Source: Candidatus Sigynarchaeota archaeon (lineage in GTDB: Archaea; Asgardarchaeota; Jordarchaeia; Jordarchaeales; Jordarchaeaceae). Taken from it: a stretch of DNA of 8,277 nt. Below are positions 1 through 5,142 of this stretch, one piece after another. Both the position numbers and the translations under genes were made by a program. How positions within the stretch are numbered: the first letter of the stretch is position 1; each line of letters begins with the position of its first letter. The stretch lies in the NCBI GenBank assembly GCA_030587505.1, contig JAUQYY010000025.1, positions 1 to 8,277 on the forward strand, written 5' to 3'. Below the pieces are notes generated by a model that saw only the letters and a program-made list of their open reading frames with translations, was not told where the DNA came from and made no database searches.

Positions 1-143
1 AGGCATAGGAGCGCGCTGAGCAGCGGTAGGTAGGTTCCGGTTCCCGTAACTATCTCAACGAGTCCCATGAGCAGGTAGAGTCCGCCGAGAACCGCTGCGT
101 ACACTCCCAGAACTCTGCTCGCTTTTTCGCTTAGCAGTCTCAC
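1..143 (-). CDS. N-terminal part of an unidentified membrane protein (partial)
   Basis: An open frame starts at GTG (141-143) and runs off the window after 47 codons. The product begins VRLLSEKASRVLGVYAAVLG, and one long hydrophobic stretch follows with only one acidic residue, so at least one membrane helix is expected. A GAGGTG ribosome site lies 5 bases before the GTG. An ATG three bases upstream in another frame meets a stop after one codon, which supports the GTG. The start is about 29 bases after the stop of the FeoB permease on the same strand, so it is probably the last visible gene of the feo operon. I do not recognise the family. Its position suggests an accessory role in iron transport, but this is inference only. 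Confidence 0.55.
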   Translation of the reverse strand, partial: MRLLSEKASRVLGVYAAVLGGLYLLMGLVEIVTGTGTYLPLLSALLC

Positions 144-172
144 ACCATTTCACCTCTCAAAATGTTGGTGGG

Positions 173-1681
173 TTACCCCACGTAGGGGAGAGTCACCCCC
201 AGGAATGGTAGTAGGTTCTGGATTCCGGGTCCTCCGAGTCCAAGCAGGTTTCCTATGGCGATGATTGCGAGAGACACTCCATATGCCAGTATCACTAGGT
301 AGGCTACCGTGAATGCGGTCCATTTCCACGACCCCAGTTCAGCCTTGATTACTGCCACGGATGCAACGCATGGAACATATATCAGGGTGAAGGCCATAAA
401 GGCGAAAGCCGTCAGCGGGGTGAACACTGTCTGGAGCCCTGTGGCTATGGCTGCTTCCTCCTCCACGGAGAGGAGCACCCCGAATGTTCCCACGACAACT
501 TCCTTTGCGAGGAAGCCGAAGACCAGCGCCACGGCGGCTCTCCAGTCAAACCCTAGCGGTGCGACGAGTGGTTGAATCATTTGTCCGAGCTGGTAGATTA
601 GGCTGGGGTACAGCATCACCGGGATCTGCAGCCCGCCGGCGAGTGTCAACGGGTACTCGATTGGAGCCCCCCACGGGAAAACCGACAATGCCCATATGAG
701 CACCACCGCGGCGAAGATTATGGTTCCCGCTTTTCTTAGGAAGTAGTGGCCTCTGTCCCACATGTGTCGTATCGTGCCGTGAACGGTGGGCATCTTGTAC
801 GTTGGCAGCTCCATGATGAACGCGGAAGGCTTACCCTTGAAGAACACTCTTCTGAAGAGCAGGGCCATGGCGACTGCTAGCGCTATGCCCAGAATGTACA
901 TCGAGAATATCACGCTTCCGCTAGCGGTTGGGAAGAAGGCACCGGCGAAGAGCACGTACACCGGCAGCCTCGCGCTGCAGGACATGAGGGGGTTTACCAG
1001 AATCGTTAGCTTCCTGTCAGCCTCGTCCTCTATGCCTCTGGTCGCCATGATTGCGGGAACGTTGCAGCCGAACCCGAGCAGCATGGGTATAAAGGATCTT
1101 CCGTGGAGACCGATTCTGGTCATCGCCCTGTCCACCACGAACGCAGCCCTCGCCAGGTATCCGCTGTCCTCGAGAAGCGAGATTGCGAAGAACAGGAAGA
1201 ATATCGGAGGAACGAACACCAGCACGGCGCCTAGTCCACCTATCACGCCATCCACAGCAAATGATGCCAGAACCTGGTTCGGCAGTGAACCCACTGCGAG
1301 CCCCGTTAAAATGTCCGCCAGCGCCTCGTCAGGCACAAGCCCCGAAATCAATCCTCCCAGAGTGTTTTCCATGTACGCTGTGTAGAACGGGTTCAACAAT
1401 AGGTTTCCTGTCGCTCCCCCCAGCAGGCTGAATGCCATGTCTATGAGGTCTGAGAGCGGAGCGGACGCTTCAAAAGTAAACTGGAAAACGCCCCACATCA
1501 GTATCAAGAAAATTGGTATACCCAGCCACTTGTTCAGGAACACCCTATCCAGCATGTCCGTGACCGTGTACCCCACCTTTTCCTTCTTTACTACCTTACT
1601 CACCATTCCTGAAATTACCTCATATCGCATGTCAGCCATGATGAACTCCAAATCATCTACAAGCGAGTCCTCTTCACTCAA
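173..1681 (-). CDS. feoB: FeoB membrane (permease) subunit, split from its GTPase
   Basis: This is the integral-membrane half of the FeoB ferrous iron transporter, which moves Fe(II) across the cytoplasmic membrane. The 502 residues match the part of a normal FeoB that follows the G domain. A short cytoplasmic helix (YEVISGMVSKVV, 20-31) comes first, then a first membrane helix near 51-70. The two Gate-type repeats carry GFGCNVPAIMATR (203-215) and YVPCVASVAVIKAE (435-448), and LAKEVVVGTFG (391-401) lies before the second. The conserved cysteines C206 and C438 that FeoB uses in the translocation path are present. No GTP-binding motif is encoded here; it is in the gene just upstream. The start is TTG (1679-1681), chosen because GGAGGTG lies 9 bases upstream, inside the last codons of the GTPase gene. 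The tight spacing implies coupled translation. Confidence 0.95.
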   Translation of the reverse strand: MSEEDSLVDDLEFIMADMRYEVISGMVSKVVKKEKVGYTVTDMLDRVFLNKWLGIPIFLILMWGVFQFTFEASAPLSDLIDMAFSLLGGATGNLLLNPFYTAYMENTLGGLISGLVPDEALADILTGLAVGSLPNQVLASFAVDGVIGGLGAVLVFVPPIFFLFFAISLLEDSGYLARAAFVVDRAMTRIGLHGRSFIPMLLGFGCNVPAIMATRGIEDEADRKLTILVNPLMSCSARLPVYVLFAGAFFPTASGSVIFSMYILGIALAVAMALLFRRVFFKGKPSAFIMELPTYKMPTVHGTIRHMWDRGHYFLRKAGTIIFAAVVLIWALSVFPWGAPIEYPLTLAGGLQIPVMLYPSLIYQLGQMIQPLVAPLGFDWRAAVALVFGFLAKEVVVGTFGVLLSVEEEAAIATGLQTVFTPLTAFAFMAFTLIYVPCVASVAVIKAELGSWKWTAFTVAYLVILAYGVSLAIIAIGNLLGLGGPGIQNLLPFLGVTLPYVG

Positions 1682-1687
1682 ACCTGT

Positions 1688-2416
1688 TTACACCTCCTTG
1701 ACAGCTTCGTTAATCCCCTTTTTGGCTGCTTTGAGTATCTCTTTCCTGTAGGGGCTCTCGTTGACTTTTTCAAGCACGGCTTCATCGTTTTCAAGTATCT
1801 TTATCGCCAGCCATCTGGGGGAGTACTTCTCCGAGAGACTTCTGTCCTTTTTCACCGCTTTTTCAACACGTGCGATCAGCTCCTCGATCCTCCTACCATA
1901 ATTGACGATTGGCCGCCTCTTCTTTCGTTTTTCAGCAGCCTTTATGATTGCTTCCGAGAGTTCGTTCATTCCCACTTTGCGCGTGGCGATTGTGGGCACC
2001 ACCGGCACCCCGAGAAGCTCGGACAGTTTTTCCACGTCGATTTTGTATCCCTTGCTTTCAGCCACATCCATCATGTTTAGAGCTACAACCACGTTCGCTT
2101 CGAGCTCGAGCAGCAGAACCGTTAGGTAGAGGTTTCTCTCAATGTTGGAAGCGTCAACTATATCCACAACCACGTCGGGCTTCTCCTCGACTATGTACTC
2201 CCTCGCGATGAGCTCGTCTATCGCACGCGACGTAAGACTATAGGTTCCGGGAAGGTCAACTATCTCCATTTCCACACCCTTGTAGGTGTGCCTTCCCACC
2301 TTCTTCTCAACCGTTTTCCCCGGCCAGTTTCCAGTGTGCTGCCTCAAGCCAGTCAGATTGTTGAAGATAACACTCTTTCCAACGTTCGGATTCCCAATCA
2401 AAGCAACTCTTAACAC
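1688..2416 (-). CDS. feoB: FeoB GTPase (G-domain) subunit, separate from the permease
   Basis: This is the cytoplasmic G-protein half of FeoB, which binds and hydrolyses GTP to drive or gate Fe(II) import. Counting from the upstream GTG at 2434, the motifs are G1 GNPNVGKS (14-21), G2 around T41, G3 DLPG (60-63), G4 NMMD (120-123) and a G5-like ATRKVG (150-155). A charged helical region follows from about 165 to the end, corresponding to the FeoB helical (S) domain. There is no membrane segment, and the protein stops where a one-piece FeoB would continue into the permease. The start is set at the GTG at 2414-2416 (242 residues, beginning MLRVALIGNPNVGKS), because GGAGG lies 7 bases before it. 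The in-frame GTG at 2434 has no ribosome site. It ends 6 bases before the permease gene. Confidence 0.93.
   Translation of the reverse strand: MLRVALIGNPNVGKSVIFNNLTGLRQHTGNWPGKTVEKKVGRHTYKGVEMEIVDLPGTYSLTSRAIDELIAREYIVEEKPDVVVDIVDASNIERNLYLTVLLLELEANVVVALNMMDVAESKGYKIDVEKLSELLGVPVVPTIATRKVGMNELSEAIIKAAEKRKKRRPIVNYGRRIEELIARVEKAVKKDRSLSEKYSPRWLAIKILENDEAVLEKVNESPYRKEILKAAKKGINEAVKEV
1691..1697 (-). promoter_or_regulatory. Ribosome binding site for the TTG-initiated FeoB permease
   Basis: GGAGGTG on the minus strand overlaps the codons for the last Glu-Val of the GTPase and lies 9 bases before the TTG at 1679-1681. Its strength and position support the rare TTG start and suggest coupled translation of the two FeoB halves. 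Confidence 0.75.
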
Positions 2417-2423
2417 CAGCGTT

Positions 2424-2428
2424 CCTCC
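2424..2428 (-). promoter_or_regulatory. Ribosome binding site that decides the FeoB GTPase start
   Basis: On the minus strand GGAGG is followed by 7 bases and then GTG at 2414-2416. The alternative GTG at 2432-2434 is preceded only by an A-rich stretch, and choosing it would put this GGAGG inside the coding sequence. The shorter start also puts the G1 motif at residues 8-15, close to the N-terminus, as is usual for FeoB. Confidence 0.75.
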
Positions 2429-2440
2429 TTCCACTTAGTT

Positions 2441-2686
2441 TTATTTTAAGGGCTTCACGAGAATTTTCATAGCGACTCCCCTACCCAGACCTATCCGAGA
2501 ACCCCTCACAGATACCACCACCGGGCCAGGGAAGTGAGAGCTTATCACCTTCACCCTCACGTCAGGGTTGAAGCCGAGCTCAGATAAGCGCCTCGCAACG
2601 CCTCTTCCCCCGGTGATTTCTACAACAGCACCTTCGCATCCCTCGGACAGCAGAGCGAGGGGGATAAGGGAATTCCTACGGTGCAT
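2441..2686 (-). CDS. feoA: FeoA domain protein (first of two, next to FeoB)
   Basis: This is a small SH3-like cytoplasmic FeoA protein, a partner of FeoB in ferrous iron uptake. The 81 residues cover one FeoA domain. Its typical opening is IPLALLSEGCEGAVVEITGG, followed by GVARRLSELGFNPDVRVKVI, with the closing strand SRIGLGRGVAMKILVKP. The ATG at 2684-2686 is preferred over an in-frame TTG at 2708-2710, because GAGGGG lies 8 bases before the ATG and would fall inside the coding sequence if the TTG were used. The gene lies about 24 bases upstream of the GTPase gene. It differs clearly from the second FeoA in the operon, so the two are not a recent duplication and may have separate jobs. Confidence 0.92.
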   Translation of the reverse strand: MHRRNSLIPLALLSEGCEGAVVEITGGRGVARRLSELGFNPDVRVKVISSHFPGPVVVSVRGSRIGLGRGVAMKILVKPLK

Positions 2687-2694
2687 TGGTAGAT

Positions 2695-2700
2695 CCCCTC
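2695..2700 (-). promoter_or_regulatory. Ribosome binding site that decides the first FeoA start
   Basis: GAGGGG on the minus strand is followed by 8 bases and the ATG at 2684-2686. This supports the 81-residue form of the protein over the longer TTG form. Confidence 0.65.
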
Positions 2701-2747
2701 TGACTCTCAATTTTTGCCAAGTGTAGGATCGAAGTACCTTTCATCCG

Positions 2748-3002
2748 TTATTTCTCCTGAGATCCTTTTGATAGGCGGACTAACACCAGGTCTGCTTCAG
2801 CCTTTCTGAGGGAGAGGTTGTAGTCCCTCAGGCTGAACTCCACCGGGTCACCCAGGGGTGAGGTTCTAACGACTCTCACTTCTGTTCCCCTAACCAGTCC
2901 CATGTCCATCAGTCTCCTTCGGGTTGCGCCGCTTCCCTCGACGCGCGCAACTATACCCTTGTCGCCAACCTTTAACTTGCTGAGAGGAACAAAATCAGCC
3001 AC
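2748..3002 (-). CDS. feoA: FeoA domain protein (second, divergent)
   Basis: This is a second FeoA-family SH3-like protein of 84 residues. It carries the standard pattern VPLSKLKVGDKGIVARVEG, then ATRRRLMDMGLVRGTEVRVV, then SPLGDPVEFSLRDYNLSLRK and a final hydrophobic strand. The DPVEF...LSLRK end is closer to the classical FeoA consensus than that of its neighbour. The GTG start (3000-3002) shares one base with the TAG stop of the upstream winged-helix gene, and AAGGTGA lies about 8 bases before it, so translation is probably coupled. About 60 bases separate it from the next FeoA gene. Paired FeoA genes are known in archaeal and bacterial feo clusters, but the role of each copy is not known from sequence. 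Confidence 0.93.
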   Translation of the reverse strand: MADFVPLSKLKVGDKGIVARVEGSGATRRRLMDMGLVRGTEVRVVRTSPLGDPVEFSLRDYNLSLRKAEADLVLVRLSKGSQEK

Positions 3003-3295
3003 TATTTTCTCACCTTCTCTTTCCTAGTGTACAGTTTTCTCCCCTTCTCGCTCAGGGTGTAAACTCCTCGAGCCTCTGCGTTTCTACAAAAATGGTCTGG
3101 AAGGCACGACGCCCTTCCTTCAGAAAAGCAGCCTCCGTACCGGTTTACGTCCTGTTGCAGTTTGTTGAGGTAGCCTAGGCTCCATAGAAGCTGTAAGGCA
3201 CCTTGCACTTCTGATCGGTTGACTCCCAGCTCTGCGCTTATTTCATCTATGTTCACAACCGAGTTACTGATTCTTTGAATGATTCTTTTCGGCAC
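3002..3295 (-). CDS. FeoC-like winged-helix protein with three cysteines
   Basis: This is the lead gene of the feo operon, coding for 97 basic residues. The N-terminal half (about 1-45) reads as a winged helix: NIDEISAELGVNRSEVQGAL forms the helix-turn-helix, followed by LLWSLGYL. The wing and last helix are GVYTLSEKGRKLYTRK (77-92). Between them is an insert with C56, C64 and C70 (spacing C-X7-C-X5-C), placed much as the Cys-rich wing of FeoC, which binds an Fe-S cluster in some bacteria. FeoC-type function, as an iron- or oxygen-responsive regulator or FeoB stabiliser, is inferred from this architecture and the gene order. The GTG start (3293-3295) has GGAAGG about 9 bases upstream. It could instead be a MarR- or DtxR-like DNA-binding repressor, but it lacks the usual DtxR metal-binding domain. 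Confidence 0.75.
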   Translation of the reverse strand: MPKRIIQRISNSVVNIDEISAELGVNRSEVQGALQLLWSLGYLNKLQQDVNRYGGCFSEGRASCLPDHFCRNAEARGVYTLSEKGRKLYTRKEKVRK

Positions 3296-3339
3296 GGCGT
3301 TGTTCCTTCCCTTGACATGTTTTTATTGTTCGGGTACAC

Positions 3340-3363
3340 GCCTAAATTTTTAGGCTAACCTAA
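3340..3363. promoter_or_regulatory. Overlapping DtxR/IdeR-type iron boxes
   Basis: Two palindromes overlap here. The first, GCCTAAATTTTTAGGC (3340-3355), has perfect 7-bp arms around TT. The second, TTAGGCTAACCTAA (3350-3363), read on the minus strand as TTAGGTTAGCCTAA, equals the first 14 bases of the well-known DtxR/IdeR 19-bp consensus. Their centres are 9 bp apart, which would allow two dimers to bind close together. The site lies 45-68 bases before the GTG of the feo lead gene, near the probable transcription start, so Fe(II)-dependent repression of the feo operon is the likely function. No DtxR-family repressor with a metal domain is encoded in the window. Confidence 0.8.
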
Positions 3364-3397
3364 ATTTTTTTGGACGTTCCCTACTGAACGCAGCATC

Positions 3398-3413
3398 ATA
3401 TAAAAATTTTTCG
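3398..3413 (-). promoter_or_regulatory. Probable BRE/TATA promoter of the feo operon
   Basis: On the minus strand CCGAAAAA is followed by TTTTTATATG, a good archaeal BRE plus TATA pair. A start about 25 bases downstream would fall near 3377 and leave a leader of about 80 bases that contains the iron boxes. A weaker alternative is the A-rich CCAAAAAAATTTA at about 3361-3373, which would put the TATA element against the operator and the start near 3340. The choice cannot be settled from sequence. Confidence 0.5.
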
Positions 3414-3427
3414 GTAATCCTGAACGG

Positions 3428-3723
3428 CACGATGTAATATGTATGTGGTTGGGGGAAGGTTTACATTTGTGTTCCCCCAATGTTATGGCATGAGTGTCGG
3501 ACAATGTTTCGACAAGAACGAGTTCGGGGAAGCGTGTCTCCAGCTCTCCGAGGGTGCCCCTGGCGAGCTGGAAGCGTCTGCTCCTCGGCTCGGCGGTCCT
3601 CCGGCGGGGCTTCCCATCACTAACTCTCCCCTCGGATTCCCTCTTCCCCTTTTCCTCTTTTCTCCTCATCACTTGGAGGTTTGGGGCTGGGAGGGCCTCC
3701 GCGGCCAGGTCCACCCCTTCCCT
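3428..3723. other. GC-rich stretch with no convincing gene
   Basis: About 300 bases between the feo promoter and the CooC promoter carry no recognisable protein. A minus-strand frame (GTG at 3712-3714 to a stop near 3355, 119 residues) has a GC-rich third codon position and a very basic start. However, it runs across the feo TATA element and iron boxes and matches no family I know. Plus-strand frames are low-complexity Pro/Leu/Ser text. Visible structure includes the inverted repeat at 3449-3480, a pyrimidine-rich tract near 3640-3668, and a small GGCC-TCCGC-GGCC hairpin near 3694-3706. It may be a decayed gene, a structured RNA or a regulatory spacer. Confidence 0.4.
3449..3480. repeat. Perfect 9-bp inverted repeat (TTGGGGGAA / TTCCCCCAA)
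   Basis: TTGGGGGAA (3449-3457) and TTCCCCCAA (3472-3480) are perfect inverted arms around a 14-base spacer. As RNA this would form a stable stem on either strand. No T-run follows it, so it is not an ordinary intrinsic terminator. It lies about 40 bases upstream of the feo TATA element and could be an operator, a processing signal or a mobile-element end. Confidence 0.65.
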
Positions 3724-3784
3724 AAAAGTAATACTGAAAATCTTTAAATATTACTTTTTTTAATGAAAGTAATACTGTAAATCT
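3724..3784. repeat. Direct and inverted AAAGTAATACTG repeats around a TATA box
   Basis: AAAGTAATACTGaAAATCT (3725-3743) recurs as AAAGTAATACTGtAAATCT (3766-3784), 18 of 19 bases identical and 41 bp apart, close to four helical turns. Between them TATTACTTTT (3749-3758) is a perfect inverted copy of AAAAGTAATA (3724-3733). The core AGTA-A-TACT is itself palindromic. The two copies flank the TATA-like TTTAAATAT (3743-3751) and cover the expected transcription start of the CooC gene. A degenerate third copy, AAAGTAAcATACTGTA (3893-3908), runs into the ribosome site. This looks like a regulator-binding array. Confidence 0.7.
3743..3751 (+). promoter_or_regulatory. Candidate TATA box for the CooC-type gene
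   Basis: TTTAAATAT is preceded by an A-rich BRE-like GAAAATC. A start about 25 bases downstream falls near 3772, inside the second repeat, giving a leader of about 145 bases. A second candidate, GATTTAAAGG near 3809-3818, would give a shorter leader. The 3785-3917 leader region shows no other gene. Confidence 0.45.
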
Positions 3785-3917
3785 GTGGCTTGGAGAGTTC
3801 AAAAGTCGATTTAAAGGGTTGTGATCTAAAACCTGTTCCGAAAGGGAAATCGAAAGTTAGCTGAGGTGTTTTGTCAATAATAGCTAAGTAGGAAAGTAAC
3901 ATACTGTAGGTGGTTAT

Positions 3918-4721
3918 ATGAAAATTCTAATCTGTGGGAAAGGTGGAAGTGGAAAAAGCGTAATAGCCACAATGCTCGCGAAGGCGTTGATGAGAAAGGG
4001 TTACAAGATTTTGGTGGTCGACAGCGACGAGTCGAACTTCGGTCTTCACAGGCAGCTTGGCATGCGGTTACCCGAAGACTTCACGCACAAGCTGGGAGGC
4101 AAATGGGGCGTCGCCCAAAAGTTGATGAAGGCTATGGTTCCCAGAGCAAAAAAGGTTTTCAAAGGCGAGGTCAAGTTTGATGAGGTGCCGGTGGAAATCT
4201 TTGAGAATAAATTCGGAATCAGCGATATACCGAAGGAGTATCTGAGCGAGAAGAACGGGATTAAACTACTCGCGGTAGGGAAGATACACGAGTTCGGTGA
4301 GGGCTGCGCGTGCCCTATGGGGGCTCTCACAAAAGAGCTGCTAAAAAGCTTGGAGTTAAACAGGGACGAAATAGTTATAGTTGACACCGACGCCGGCATC
4401 GAACACTTCGGCAGGGGCGTAGAACAGGGATGTGACCTTATTCTGCTGATCGTTGATCCGACCTACGAGTCTGTGAGGTTGGCGGAGAAGGTCAACACTC
4501 TCTCAGAGGAAATAGGGAAACCTCTCAACATTATTCTCAACAGGGTGAGCGACAACACCACTAAGGAAACGCTGCTGAAGTCGCTGGACGCGGAAAAGGT
4601 TATAGCTGTTTTGCCAGAAAACGAGGAGGTATTCAGAGCCTGCCTTGAGGGAAACGAGTTGAATGTTCAGCTGCCGGAGATAGAAGAATTAGCCGACAAG
4701 ATTACCCGCAAACTCGGCTAG
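3918..4721 (+). CDS. cooC: CooC-type P-loop ATPase (nickel-insertion accessory family)
   Basis: This is a cytoplasmic MinD/CooC-family ATPase of 267 residues. CooC proteins use ATP to help load nickel into carbon monoxide dehydrogenase. The N-terminus has a deviant Walker A, GKGGSGKS (7-14), then VDSDESN (34-40). The CooC signature GEGCACPMGA (128-137) supplies C130 and C132, the CXC pair that forms the metal site at the dimer interface in CooC. The Walker B/switch II segment is IVDTDAGIEHFGRG (154-167). The ATG start has AGGTGG close upstream. No CODH or acetyl-CoA synthase subunit is visible, so the client enzyme must be elsewhere, or this is one of the orphan CooC paralogues common in anaerobic archaea. 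The feo cluster is divergent from it and separated by about 600 bp. The family call is firm; the nickel role is inferred. Confidence 0.9.
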   Translation: MKILICGKGGSGKSVIATMLAKALMRKGYKILVVDSDESNFGLHRQLGMRLPEDFTHKLGGKWGVAQKLMKAMVPRAKKVFKGEVKFDEVPVEIFENKFGISDIPKEYLSEKNGIKLLAVGKIHEFGEGCACPMGALTKELLKSLELNRDEIVIVDTDAGIEHFGRGVEQGCDLILLIVDPTYESVRLAEKVNTLSEEIGKPLNIILNRVSDNTTKETLLKSLDAEKVIAVLPENEEVFRACLEGNELNVQLPEIEELADKITRKLG

Positions 4722-4730
4722 TGGGCTGGT

Positions 4731-4904
4731 TTGAAAGTCTTGGGAGAGGATTCCCTCAAAGGGGCAGGTGGTGAAGTTTCTCAAGTAAAGATTTTCAAAA
4801 AATACTTGGAAGGACTCGAGCGCACTGAGAAGTTTTCACACATGGCGGTGATGTTCTGGTTGAACAAAGTTACCTCAAACTTGCGCAGAACCTTAAAAAG
4901 CTAA
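4731..4904 (+). pseudogene. Fragment of a TrmO/UPF0066 tRNA methyltransferase
   Basis: A 57-codon frame carries the pattern GEVSQVKIFKKYLEGLERTE then KFSHMAVMFWLNKV. This is the early core of the TrmO (TsaA, UPF0066) family, which methylates N6 of t6A37 in tRNA-Thr with SAM; the family pattern is a variant of EIxVFxEYxEGLxxIExFSHIxVLYWLxK. The conserved N-terminal strand (IGVVxSPF) and the essential later block (GVFATRSPxRPNPIG) are both missing. A TAA ends the frame at 4902-4904, and no other frame downstream resumes the family. It shares the reading frame of the CooC gene, 9 bases after its TAG stop, with no clear ribosome site. A truncated, non-functional remnant is most likely. Confidence 0.7.
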
Positions 4905-5115
4905 ATACACACAATTTTCAGAATAGTAGAATGTTGTAGACTACAAAAAAGGGTGAAACATCGGGGGCGTGACGCTTCGATTCGGGCTTCCCCCAAAAAA
5001 TGGACGGGGAAAGGGGAAGAAGTTTCTAAAGAAGTTCGTCAACCCTAAAAAGGGGATGGAGCGGAAAGCGATGAGAAAGAAAGCATCTACAAATACATAC
5101 CCGCTCAACCACGAT
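4905..5115. other. Intergenic stretch without a recognisable gene
   Basis: Only one frame of note exists here: GTG at 4969-4971 to TAG at 5128-5130, 53 residues. It is Lys/Arg-rich, starting VTLRFGLPPKNGRGKGKKFL, with no clear ribosome site and no family I recognise. Its stop lies inside the hairpin that follows. GGGGG at 4963-4967 and CCCCC at 4991-4995 could pair weakly. The stretch may be decayed remains that follow the TrmO fragment. Confidence 0.4.
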
Positions 5116-5142
5116 ACCCTTACCGTATAGAAGGGTCTTTTT
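5116..5142 (+). terminator. Hairpin plus T-run
   Basis: ACCCTT (5116-5121) and AAGGGT (5131-5136) pair around a 9-base loop, and CTTTTT follows at 5137-5142. The oligo-T suits archaeal termination of plus-strand transcripts coming from the CooC gene. It touches the stop codon of the convergent oxidoreductase gene. Confidence 0.55.

Noticed and set aside
786..1385. A 199-codon plus-strand frame opposite the FeoB permease
   Set aside because: It is antisense to a firmly identified transporter, has no matching family pattern and no separate ribosome site; it reflects the codon bias of the real gene.
3355..3714. A 119-codon minus-strand frame upstream of the feo operon
   Set aside because: It crosses the probable feo TATA element and iron boxes, starts with low-complexity basic sequence and matches no known family. 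It is noted only under the GC-rich stretch.
4046..4399. A 117-codon minus-strand frame inside the CooC-type gene
   Set aside because: It lies antisense to a protein with clear catalytic motifs and shows only Ser/Phe-rich shadow composition.
4969..5130. A 53-codon Lys-rich frame after the TrmO fragment
   Set aside because: It has no clear ribosome site, no recognisable family, and its stop lies inside a terminator-like hairpin.
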